From a virus: a stretch of 60,549 bases of DNA. The notes beneath the pieces were generated by a model, which saw only the letters and a program-made list of their open reading frames with translations, made no database searches and was not told where the DNA came from. Positions 23,183 to 29,197 of this stretch are shown here, piece after piece. The stretch covers positions 1 to 60,549 of IMG/VR virus record IMGVR_UViG_3300044638_004051. One strand, 5' to 3'. Position 1 is the stretch's first letter; each line of letters begins with the position of its first letter. A program made the position numbers and the translations under genes.

Positions 23183-24079
23183 TCAACCAGCGAAAGCCTT
23201 GAGTGCTTCCGCCCCGATCTTTTCGCGAGCAACCTGCGCTGCCTTCGCAACACGGGTGAACGCCTTGCCAAGCAGGGACTTGTTCGCCTGCATGGTTTCT
23301 TCAGCAGCGATCCACTGTTCCAGCCGCGTCTGCTGCCCGTTGCTGCGTGGCTTGGCACCACGTTGACGCATGTCTTCCGCGTCCTCGATCATGCCGTTGA
23401 ACACGGCCATGCTGCGCCGCTCCAACTCGCCACACACATGGGTGATCAACTCGCGGTTGACCACGGGCTGGAACCGCACGGTCTGCATGACCACGCCATG
23501 CCCAGACAGGGCAGAAGCCACGGTCTCGTACGCCGTGACAGAATCGGTGGGCATGTACCACACCACGCCTTCGTCACGCAGGAGAAACCCGTGCGATGCC
23601 TTGACCAGACCAGAGATAGCGTTGGTCAAGTCGTTGGCCGACACGAACTCGCACTGTTCACGCCAGCAGGCATCAGCCAGCTGGTTGATGGAGTTGCGGT
23701 GCTTCGCAATGGTGGGGCAGGACTTGCTCTCGATGTCGAGAATCTCGACGGCATAGCTGCCATCGTTCTGGCGCAGCACACCGAGCGAGAACAGGAACGG
23801 CAGGTCATTGCGTGTCTCGCCCACGATGAACCGCCTGACCTCGCACCCCACGGCATCCGACCGCCCGGCCAGACCCATGTACTTCACCTTGCCCCAGTCC
23901 GCCTCGCCGTGCGATGCGACGATCTCGCCAGCCGCACGATGCAGGGCACCGTAGTGATCGACCTTGGGCAGGAGATGCGTCATCCCCACCGTGTCGAACG
24001 CCTTCTCCGCCACGCCACGGGGAACACGCTTGCTCCCCCAGAACACGATCAAATGGTCACTCGTCAACTGCTTCGTCAT
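23183..24079 (-). CDS. Hypothetical protein linked to MoxR/VWA pair
   Basis: This 298-aa protein was not recognised with confidence. The N-terminal half has beta segments (HLIVFWGSKRVPRGVAEKAF, then FIVGETRNDLPFLFSLGVL). The C-terminal about 80 residues are helical and basic. It is first in the transcript that continues to the AAA+ and VWA genes and may supply their substrate or adaptor (inference). Upstream are the shared CATCACAACAAGGAG leader, TTGACA and the polypurine repeat. Confidence 0.6.
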   Translation of the reverse strand: MTKQLTSDHLIVFWGSKRVPRGVAEKAFDTVGMTHLLPKVDHYGALHRAAGEIVASHGEADWGKVKYMGLAGRSDAVGCEVRRFIVGETRNDLPFLFSLGVLRQNDGSYAVEILDIESKSCPTIAKHRNSINQLADACWREQCEFVSANDLTNAISGLVKASHGFLLRDEGVVWYMPTDSVTAYETVASALSGHGVVMQTVRFQPVVNRELITHVCGELERRSMAVFNGMIEDAEDMRQRGAKPRSNGQQTRLEQWIAAEETMQANKSLLGKAFTRVAKAAQVAREKIGAEALKAFAG

Positions 24080-24127
24080 GACAGCAAACTCCTTGTTGTG
24101 ATGGGCACCCGTTCAACATGCCCCCGT

Positions 24128-24137
24128 TGTCAAGAGC
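24128..24137 (-). promoter_or_regulatory. GCTCTTGACA motif in leader of the 23183 gene
   Basis: On the minus strand GCTCTTGACA lies about 48 bases before the start. It follows CGGTGCTG, which also precedes the related motif at 25122-25131. Both leaders then share CCCATCACAACAAGGAG before the start codon. Confidence 0.4.
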
Positions 24138-24151
24138 AGCACCGCGCCGCT

Positions 24152-24176
24152 CCCCCTTACCCTTCCACCCCCTGCC
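24152..24176 (-). repeat. Polypurine leader repeat, copy 1
   Basis: Minus-strand GGCAGGGGGTGGAAGGG followed by TAAGGGGG. It directly follows the T-run of the terminator at 24177-24233 and precedes the 23183-24079 gene. Confidence 0.75.
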
Positions 24177-24233
24177 AAAAAACACCCCGGCCCCCGGGAA
24201 ACCAGCGGAAAACCACTGGGCCGGGGGCCGGGG
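24177..24233 (-). terminator. Strong intrinsic terminator
   Basis: A 13-bp GC stem (24185-24197 with 24221-24233), with a possible inner CCAG/CTGG pairing, is followed on the minus strand by TGTTTTTT. It would end the short transcript from 25095-24257 before the 24079 gene. Confidence 0.85.
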
Positions 24234-24256
24234 TAGACACTGTCCTGACACTCTGA

Positions 24257-24538
24257 TCAGCGTCGGCTTTTCTTCGCCTTGCGATAGGCGTCACCGTCGT
24301 AGGTCAGCGTCATCTGACCGTCCTTGAATTCGCACTCGATGTGGCACTGGTGCAACAGTGCGTTGACCGCCCCAGTCAACACGTAATCCTCGTCCGTGTC
24401 GTACCCATTACGCACGGCATGGGTTGCCGCCGTAACGAGGGACAGAACTGCAATGGTTGGCAGTTCGGGATGGTGCATGTCCATCATGCAGTTGCACTTA
24501 GGCATACGCCGCTTGGTCTTCTTGGTCTTCGTCGCCAT
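24257..24538 (-). CDS. Hypothetical small protein with CxC and His-rich motif
   Basis: This 93-aa protein has a very basic N-terminus (KTKKTKRRMPK), then CNCMMDMHHPE, a possible metal site. A helical middle (AVLSLVTAATHAVRNGYDTD) and a beta-hairpin-like end (CEFKDGQMTLTYDGDAY) follow. AAAGGA precedes ATG 24538. Last gene before the terminator. No family recognised. Confidence 0.55.
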   Translation of the reverse strand: MATKTKKTKRRMPKCNCMMDMHHPELPTIAVLSLVTAATHAVRNGYDTDEDYVLTGAVNALLHQCHIECEFKDGQMTLTYDGDAYRKAKKSRR

Positions 24539-24551
24539 CACACAAATCCTT

Positions 24552-24743
24552 TCAGTGAGGAATAACTACCGTCTGCTCGATCTGCTCCAGCCGTGCAGCC
24601 AAACGCATGGCCGCGTCATACCGGACGGAGTGATCGTCTGGGCCACCCCAGATCAAGTCACTGTCATTGCACAACTCATCCATTGCTTCCTTCAGCAAGA
24701 AGAACTCCTGCGAAGACAGCATCAACGTGATCAGCCTGTCCAC
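24552..24743 (-). CDS. Hypothetical 63-aa protein (GTG start)
   Basis: A small helical acidic protein (SSQEFFLLKEAMDELCND, then AAMRLAARLEQIEQTVV). The GTG start overlaps the upstream TAG stop and GGAGGG lies just before, so it is translationally coupled. Function unknown. Confidence 0.5.
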   Translation of the reverse strand: MDRLITLMLSSQEFFLLKEAMDELCNDSDLIWGGPDDHSVRYDAAMRLAARLEQIEQTVVIPH

Positions 24744-25018
24744 TAGTTGTGACCCTCCAGTTGTTCACGCAACTCATCCGCCGTAAGCCCCTCCTCCGTG
24801 AAGCAATCCGCGTTGCCACGCTCATCACTGGAATACCCATTCCAGTAGGCGTAACTCACCTGCTCATTCCCGACACGCCCACCGCGCACCACGATCACAT
24901 CGTCCTCATGCCGATGCGTCTCGCTAACCGCAAGGGCGAGGTCATCCACATCCATGCCATGAATGCGGTCAATCAACACCTGACGCGCCTCTTCGTCACA
25001 CATTTCACGAACGTCCAT
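24743..25018 (-). CDS. Hypothetical 91-aa acidic protein
   Basis: An acidic protein with a helical N-terminus (VREMCDEEARQVLIDRI), a central beta stretch (DDVIVVRGGRVGNEQVSYAYW) and an acidic C-terminal helix. ATG 25018 follows AAAGGA and overlaps the micropeptide stop. The small size and acidity would fit an anti-host decoy protein, but nothing specific supports that. Confidence 0.5.
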   Translation of the reverse strand: MDVREMCDEEARQVLIDRIHGMDVDDLALAVSETHRHEDDVIVVRGGRVGNEQVSYAYWNGYSSDERGNADCFTEEGLTADELREQLEGHN

Positions 25019-25095
25019 CACTCACATCCTTTCCGTAAGAGTTCAAGAACAATACGAACCACAAGAAACAGAAGCTCCATCTCGCGATCATTCAT
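25018..25095 (-). CDS. 25-aa hydrophobic leader micropeptide
   Basis: ATG 25095 follows AAGGAGG at ideal spacing. The peptide is MNDREMELLFLVVRIVLELL plus a short basic end (RKGCE), with an amphipathic or membrane-seeking core. Its stop overlaps the next start (TGATG). It opens the operon directly downstream of the GCTATTGACA motif and may be a leader peptide or a small effector. Confidence 0.5.
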   Translation of the reverse strand: MNDREMELLFLVVRIVLELLRKGCE

Positions 25096-25121
25096 CACGC
25101 ACCTCCTTGTTGTGATGGGTA

Positions 25122-25131
25122 TGTCAATAGC
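25122..25131 (-). promoter_or_regulatory. GCTATTGACA-type motif in leader of the 25095 operon
   Basis: On the minus strand TATTGACA follows directly after the 13-bp hairpin at 25130-25170 and is followed by CCCATCACAACAAGGAGG. The ribosome site begins too close for TTGACA to be a -35 box of a normal promoter. Confidence 0.4.
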
Positions 25132-25170
25132 AACGGGGGTAGCCAGCACCGTGCCGACTACCCCCGTTGC
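25130..25170. other. 13-bp perfect hairpin between 25191 gene and micropeptide operon
   Basis: GCAACGGGGGTAG (25130-25142) pairs with CTACCCCCGTTGC (25158-25170), with a 15-nt loop. No T-run follows on either strand. It may be a factor-dependent terminator, an RNA processing site or an operator. Confidence 0.6.
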
Positions 25171-25190
25171 ACACAGGAAATCAAAAAGAA

Positions 25191-25652
25191 CTACTTGCTC
25201 GACTTGACCTCGACCTTGCTGGCAGCACCGAGTTGGCGGAGCAGTGCCTTGGCAAGGGCTTCGTAATCTACGGTCACATCGTCAACGTCGATCTCCAACT
25301 CACGGGCAACGTCAGACAGATCGAAGTGCCCCGCCACTTCAGACGCTTCCATGTGGCTCGCCACTTCGTAGTAGTCAATCTCGACATGCTGTGCGATGTC
25401 CTCGCTGTCGAGATGCTCGGCAATGTCCGATGCACTGACGCTAGTGTGCTTCGCCACATGGGTGTACAGATCGTCGGTGTCGATGTTGTCAAAGATCGCT
25501 CCGTAATCGAGATGCTCGGCCAGCTTCTTGACGTTGACGCGATCAGCGATTGCCTGCGCCATCCACTCCTTCGCCGTGTCACTCTTGAGAATGGCAGCGG
25601 CAATGGCGTTGATGATCGGGGTAGCAATGCGGGCAATGAACTTGGCAAACAT
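25191..25652 (-). CDS. Hypothetical protein with internal about 10-residue repeats
   Basis: This 153-aa protein starts with an amphipathic helix (FAKFIARIATPIINAIAAAI). It then shows successive units of the form xxVAxHxxxxDIA: THVAKH, DIAEHLDS, DIAQHVEI, EVASHMEA, EVAGHFDL, DVARELEI. The units look like short helices with spaced His and acidic residues. I recall similar repeats in marine phage proteins of unknown role. CAGGAG precedes the ATG, and the polypurine repeat lies upstream. Confidence 0.6.
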   Translation of the reverse strand: MFAKFIARIATPIINAIAAAILKSDTAKEWMAQAIADRVNVKKLAEHLDYGAIFDNIDTDDLYTHVAKHTSVSASDIAEHLDSEDIAQHVEIDYYEVASHMEASEVAGHFDLSDVARELEIDVDDVTVDYEALAKALLRQLGAASKVEVKSSK

Positions 25653-25706
25653 GTGAACTCTCCTGTGTGTGAGCTTGGCCCCAGCTGTCTGACCGGCGGC
25701 GGCTCA

Positions 25707-25730
25707 CCCCTTCCCTTCCACCCCCTGCCC
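25707..25730 (-). repeat. Polypurine leader repeat, copy 2
   Basis: Minus-strand GGGCAGGGGGTGGAAGGG then AAGGGG. It is preceded by a GC-rich CCCAGC...GCTGGG pairing and leads into the 25191-25652 gene. Confidence 0.75.
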
Positions 25731-25809
25731 AGCCCGGCCGCTGGCCGCTGGGGTAAGGCAGCGCGGGCGCGTCGTTAACGCATTCATTCACGTCATGCGG
25801 CCCGCACTA

Positions 25810-25825
25810 CAGCCCTGACGCTACG
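25810..25825 (+). repeat. CAGCCCTGACGCTACG element, copy 1
   Basis: An exact match to the copy at 27844 and close to that at 26765. Here it stands in non-coding DNA and may mark the end of a lost gene cassette. Confidence 0.6.
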
Positions 25826-25916
25826 CCCTGCGTGAGTTCGGGCTAACGCTTCAACCGCGCTGACCTGACTGTCGTAGTCATTCGTTCATTGCACGGAATG
25901 AGAAGCCGCCGCTGCC

Positions 25917-25938
25917 CGGGGGGTGGAAGGGGTGGGGT
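25917..25938 (+). repeat. Polypurine leader repeat, copy 3
   Basis: GGGGGGTGGAAGGGGTGGGG, followed by AGCCAGCCG, eight to nine variable bases and GGTGGGCATCTCAACAAGGAG before the 25985 start. The layout after the repeat matches copy 4. Confidence 0.75.
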
Positions 25939-25984
25939 AGCCAGCCGCTTGTGCTGGTGGGCATCTCAACAAGGAGACAGTGCA

Positions 25985-26764
25985 ATGGCTCGTCCGAATG
26001 GTGTGGTTCTCTACCGTGGCTATGGGTTTGACGGCACTCCCATCGTGGCAATCGCGGTGTTCGGTGAAAGCTCCAACTCCAAAACCGGGGGAATGATTCA
26101 AGTCCACATCCTGTGCGACAACGGTCAATCCCCTGTCGAGGCAGTGGTATCCGACGCAGACACTGCCATCTGTGATGGGTGCGTGTTGAAGGGCATCGCG
26201 TGGAAACTGCGTGGGTGCTACGTCAACGTGGCGACTGGTCCCGGTGCAGTCTGGCGGTGCTACATCGACGGCGGCTACCCGGACTACCAGCGTGCCGTGC
26301 ATGACGAGTATTTCGTGGGACGTGAGATCAGATGGGGTGCATATGGCGAGCCAGTGCTGATCCCACTGTCGATCATCTCGCACATCTGCGACCTGTCGAA
26401 CGGATGGTCTGGCTACACGCACCAGTGGCGGAAGGCTCGATACCGTCCGTATCGCCGGTACTTCATGGCGAGTACGCACACCATCGAGGACTGCCGGGAA
26501 GCCGTGAGTCTGGGATGGCGGTTCTTCAAGTCCGCCAACCAGCACACTGCCGAGGACATTGCCGCATTGCAGGCGATCACCCCCTGTTTCAACTGCCCCG
26601 CCAGTAAGGAACAAGGCCATCGGTTGCAGTGCTACCAGTGTCTGGCATGCAACGGACTTGAAACCCTGTCGGCCAACTACGCACAGCGTGCGTCAGTGTG
26701 GATCGACACGCACGGTGGGCTGGGCGTGATGCACACGTCGAAGCATCTGCCAATTCTCAACTGA
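25985..26764 (+). CDS. Cys-rich hypothetical phage protein
   Basis: This 259-aa protein has several Cys clusters: ICDGC, then CYVNV, and near the end CFNCPAS and CYQCLACNG, suggesting zinc or iron-sulfur binding. Other conserved-looking segments are SSNSKTGGMIQVHIL and CDLSNGWSGYTHQWR. I recall similar proteins of unknown role in phages of high-GC bacteria. The ATG at 25985 has AAGGAG upstream inside the shared leader. Confidence 0.6.
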   Translation: MARPNGVVLYRGYGFDGTPIVAIAVFGESSNSKTGGMIQVHILCDNGQSPVEAVVSDADTAICDGCVLKGIAWKLRGCYVNVATGPGAVWRCYIDGGYPDYQRAVHDEYFVGREIRWGAYGEPVLIPLSIISHICDLSNGWSGYTHQWRKARYRPYRRYFMASTHTIEDCREAVSLGWRFFKSANQHTAEDIAALQAITPCFNCPASKEQGHRLQCYQCLACNGLETLSANYAQRASVWIDTHGGLGVMHTSKHLPILN

Positions 26765-26797
26765 CAGCCCCAACGCTACGCCCCGTGACATACGGGG
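26765..26797 (+). repeat. CAGCCCYRACGCTACG element, copy 2, with hairpin
   Basis: CAGCCCCAACGCTACG starts at the base after the stop of the 25985 gene and runs into the hairpin CCCCGT-GACAT-ACGGGG (26781-26797). Confidence 0.65.
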
Positions 26798-26827
26798 TAA
26801 CCGCGTAGTCCACGGCAAACGGGTAAT

Positions 26828-26869
26828 GCCCGGCCACTCACGCACCACAACGTATGTGGGTGGCCGGGC
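26828..26869 (+). other. 10-bp hairpin before polypurine repeat
   Basis: GCCCGGCCAC (26828-26837) pairs with GTGGCCGGGC (26860-26869), immediately before polypurine repeat copy 4. The same hairpin-then-repeat order occurs at the other copies. Confidence 0.65.
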
Positions 26870-26870
26870 C

Positions 26871-26893
26871 GCAGGGGGTGGAAGGGTGAGGGT
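26871..26893 (+). repeat. Polypurine leader repeat, copy 4
   Basis: GCAGGGGGTGGAAGGGTGAGGG, followed by GGCCAGCCG and GGTGGGCATTTCAACAACAAC, then GAAGGAG and the 26946 start. Confidence 0.75.
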
Positions 26894-26945
26894 AGGCCAG
26901 CCGGATGTTCCGGTGGGCATTTCAACAACAACGAAGGAGTGTCAC

Positions 26946-27299
26946 ATGACACACGCAGACGCAGTTCGCATGGTTCGTGGCAAGACCAACAAGACCAGCC
27001 GCAAGATCGGCAACAACACGTACGGAATCATTCACGACAACGGCGACGTGGGCATTGTGCTGCATAGCACGGAAGTGGTGACCATCCACGCGGACGGCAC
27101 GTATACCCTGCGATCCGGCGGGTGGCGGACAGTGACCACGAAGGATCGCATCAACACGTACTGCCCCTACCGTGTGACGCAGCGCAAGGGCGAGTGGTCC
27201 GTGTCTTACTGGAATGGCCACTCTCACAGCGACAGCATCGAGTTTGAAGACGGCATGTGCGTCAGTCACGACATGTTCAACCAGTTGGTCAACGCCTAA
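26946..27299 (+). CDS. Conserved hypothetical phage protein
   Basis: This 117-aa beta-rich protein has NNTYGIIHDNGDVGIVLHST, then EVVTIHADGTYTLRSGGW and RTVTTKDRIN. I recognise this pattern from hypothetical proteins of many phages and plasmids of high-GC bacteria; function unknown. GAAGGAG precedes the ATG. Confidence 0.65.
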   Translation: MTHADAVRMVRGKTNKTSRKIGNNTYGIIHDNGDVGIVLHSTEVVTIHADGTYTLRSGGWRTVTTKDRINTYCPYRVTQRKGEWSVSYWNGHSHSDSIEFEDGMCVSHDMFNQLVNA

Positions 27300-27327
27300 T
27301 CCCACACTCACAGAAAGGAACACTGCG

Positions 27328-27852
27328 ATGACACACGAAATCGAGCGATTCAATGTGGGCAATGTCACTGTCGTGATCACCCATGATCCCGATCCCCTCA
27401 ACCCGAGAAAGGAGTTCGACAATGCCGGGACAATGGTGTGCTTCCACAGACGCTATGCGTTGGGAGACACGCACGACTTCGGCACACCCGATGACTTCCG
27501 CACATGGCGGGCGGAGAACGAAGGCGACATTGTCGCGATCATGCCACTGTTTCTCTACGACCACAGTGGCCTGACAATGCGGACCACTCGCTTCGATTGC
27601 CCGTGGGATAGTGGGCAAGTGGGCTGGATTTACCTAACCCGCCAACGGCAGGAAGAGTGGGGCATTGCAGACCCCTCCGCCACACTCACGGTTGAAGTGG
27701 ACACATACGACGAATACCTGCAAGGGAGCGTCTATTGCTTCAGCATTGTGCAAGACGGGCAAGACGTTGACGGATCGTGCGGATACATCGGGCTGGATCA
27801 CTGCCGCACAGAGGCACGGCACACGGCCGAAGGGTACGCCTTGCAGCCCTGA
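27328..27852 (+). CDS. Conserved hypothetical mobile-element protein
   Basis: This 174-aa protein contains PLFLYDHSGLTMRTTRFDCP, then WDSGQVGWIYLTRQ and YDEYLQGSVYCF. This order recurs in phages and conjugative elements in a family of unknown function. AAAGGAA precedes ATG 27328. The stop lies inside the CAGCCCTGACGCTACG element. Confidence 0.68.
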   Translation: MTHEIERFNVGNVTVVITHDPDPLNPRKEFDNAGTMVCFHRRYALGDTHDFGTPDDFRTWRAENEGDIVAIMPLFLYDHSGLTMRTTRFDCPWDSGQVGWIYLTRQRQEEWGIADPSATLTVEVDTYDEYLQGSVYCFSIVQDGQDVDGSCGYIGLDHCRTEARHTAEGYALQP

Positions 27853-27885
27853 CGCTACGTCGTGCGAGTTCGCGATCATCGCGAA
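27844..27885 (+). repeat. CAGCCCTGACGCTACG element, copy 3, with palindrome
   Basis: The 16-mer spans the stop of the 27328 gene. It is followed by the near-perfect palindrome TTCGCGAT-C-ATCGCGAA (27869-27885). Confidence 0.65.
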
Positions 27886-27919
27886 TTGCTCGACACTATA
27901 TGCAAGAAGATTCCCCCCT

Positions 27920-27970
27920 CCGTTGTCACGGTGCCCATCCGGACAACGGCAGGGGGTGGAAGGGTAGGGG
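27920..27970 (+). repeat. Hairpin plus polypurine leader repeat, copy 5
   Basis: CCGTTGTC (27920-27927) pairs with GACAACGG (27942-27949). CAGGGGGTGGAAGGGTAGGGG follows at once (27950-27970), upstream of the 28029 gene. Confidence 0.75.
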
Positions 27971-28028
27971 TGTGGCAAGCTGGCAACGTCGCCAGCCCCA
28001 CGGGTTCATTGTTTGAAAGGGTTACACC

Positions 28029-28487
28029 ATGGCCGCGAAGACGAAGACTGCGACGAAGACTTTCACGGAAGCCGATTTTGAGGCTGAAATCGCACGACGG
28101 CTGGCGGAGAGGGAGAAGTCTGCGAAGGCCGCGAAGGATGCGGCAAAGGCCGCGAAGGATCGTCCGGGTTTGAATGCCATTCCCACGACGGAAGCGGACA
28201 CGGAAAACAACGTGTTGGCCCGGTGTGTGTACAACACGGGGGACCACGCCATTCACGGCACGGCCGTCATGGTCAACCACGACGGGAAGCATCTCCCGCG
28301 ATTCGGGCTGTCTGTCCGTGGCATCTTCCGGATTCCGGGGGACACGGACACTGACGCGGAACGGCTGGTTTCCGCGATGGTGGCAAAGGCCGAACACGCT
28401 CCGGCCATGCTCGCCATGCTCACCAAAGCCTACACCGCCGCCGCGAAAGGCCACACCTTCCGCGTGAAAGAGAAGGCCGCGAAGTAG
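28029..28487 (+). CDS. Ala/Lys-rich hypothetical protein
   Basis: This 152-aa protein has an N-terminal charged coiled coil with AAK repeats (EREKSAKAAKDAAKAAKDRP). A compact domain (NVLARCVYNTGDHAIHGTAV, then FGLSVRGIFRIPGDTD) and a helical basic tail follow. AAAGGG lies upstream, and a strong terminator follows the stop. Heavy AAG/GCG codon use reflects composition. Function unknown. Confidence 0.6.
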   Translation: MAAKTKTATKTFTEADFEAEIARRLAEREKSAKAAKDAAKAAKDRPGLNAIPTTEADTENNVLARCVYNTGDHAIHGTAVMVNHDGKHLPRFGLSVRGIFRIPGDTDTDAERLVSAMVAKAEHAPAMLAMLTKAYTAAAKGHTFRVKEKAAK

Positions 28488-28494
28488 TCGCACG

Positions 28495-28525
28495 AATCCC
28501 CCGGGGAAACCCGGGGGATTTTTTT
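28495..28525 (+). terminator. Intrinsic terminator after 28029-28487 gene
   Basis: A GC stem ATCCCCCGGG / CCCGGGGGAT with GAAA tetraloop is followed by seven T residues. It ends the accessory transcript from 25985. Confidence 0.92.
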
Positions 28526-28933
28526 ATGTACCTACCTACTGGTGTACAAACGTACAGTATGGAAACAGGCGGCACTCTTTCATTCCCCACCCGCCACCAT
28601 GCGGCGAGTGATGGAACCTTCGACCCGGACGTAAGTGGCTGGCAGCAAAGGAGTTACGACAAGCCCACCCCGTCCACCCCCCAATCCATACATATATATA
28701 TATATGTCCCGCTCTTGGATTTTTTCCAGATTTGCAAAGGGGCAACAGCACCGTCTCGCAGCCCCCTGCTGCACCGTTTCGCAGCCGCTGTTGACATGCT
28801 GTCCATAACTAGAGCAGCAGGCTAGAGAGCATCCGGCAACCGCTACCGGCCCCGTGGCTCTGGCCGTGCAAGCCCGAGGCGTAACGCAGCCCGACAACGG
28901 CTTGGCGACGAGGTGGACCGGGCAGTGGCATAC

Positions 28934-28965
28934 CAGCCCCGGGTGGAGCGATCCGCCCGGGGCTG
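28934..28965 (+). other. 10-bp hairpin CAGCCCCGGG/CCCGGGGCTG
   Basis: A perfect stem with a 12-nt loop in the large non-coding region. It is followed by TGCTGTTCC, so the T-run is weak and terminator function is uncertain. Confidence 0.5.
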
Positions 28966-29168
28966 TGCTGTTCCCAGTGACTACTCCGCAGTCCGCCAGC
29001 CACCACCCCCTAGAGATTCTGCCCAAAGATTTCTCTGGCTGCGTGTCGCAAGTGCCCTGCTACCAGCGTGTTCCAGATTCCAGAACGAGAGAGAAAGTCA
29101 TTCTTGTAGCTGTGCAGTTTGGTAAAGGTTCTGAATAACAAGCCTATCCCAGTAACCATCCCCGTAAC

Positions 29169-29186
29169 GCTCTTGACAGGTTCTTA
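29169..29186 (+). promoter_or_regulatory. GCTCTTGACA motif, copy 3
   Basis: GCTCTTGACA-G-GTTCTTA ends 11 bases before the start at 29198. It matches the copy at 13496 in both halves and in spacing. Confidence 0.42.
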
Positions 29187-29197
29187 CGCTGGGGGGC

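Larger units (their letters stand above)
25653..25984. other. 332-bp divergent intergenic region
   Basis: No gene is supported. It separates the leftward 25191 gene from the rightward 25985 gene. It carries one polypurine repeat on each strand (25707-25730 minus, 25917-25938 plus) and one CAGCCCTGACGCTACG element (25810-25825). It is the divergence point of the two repeat-bearing blocks. Confidence 0.6.
28526..29197. other. 672-bp non-coding region, candidate origin or RNA locus
   Basis: I see no convincing gene. It holds an 18-bp alternating AT palindrome near 28690 (ACATATATATATATATGT), a TTGACA near 28790 and pairable blocks from 28830 to 28920. A 10-bp hairpin follows (28934-28943 with 28956-28965). 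The GCTCTTGACA motif lies at its right end. The AT tract stands out in a GC-rich genome and could be a DNA-unwinding element. The 28790-28965 part could be a small RNA. Confidence 0.45.

Noticed and set aside
23363-24256. Plus-strand open frame of 297 codons
   Set aside because: It is the complement of the 23183-24079 gene and the terminator region; composition typical of an antisense frame.
25018-25652. Toxin-antitoxin pair among the small leftward genes
   Set aside because: Sizes would fit, but none of the proteins shows a toxin or antitoxin family motif.
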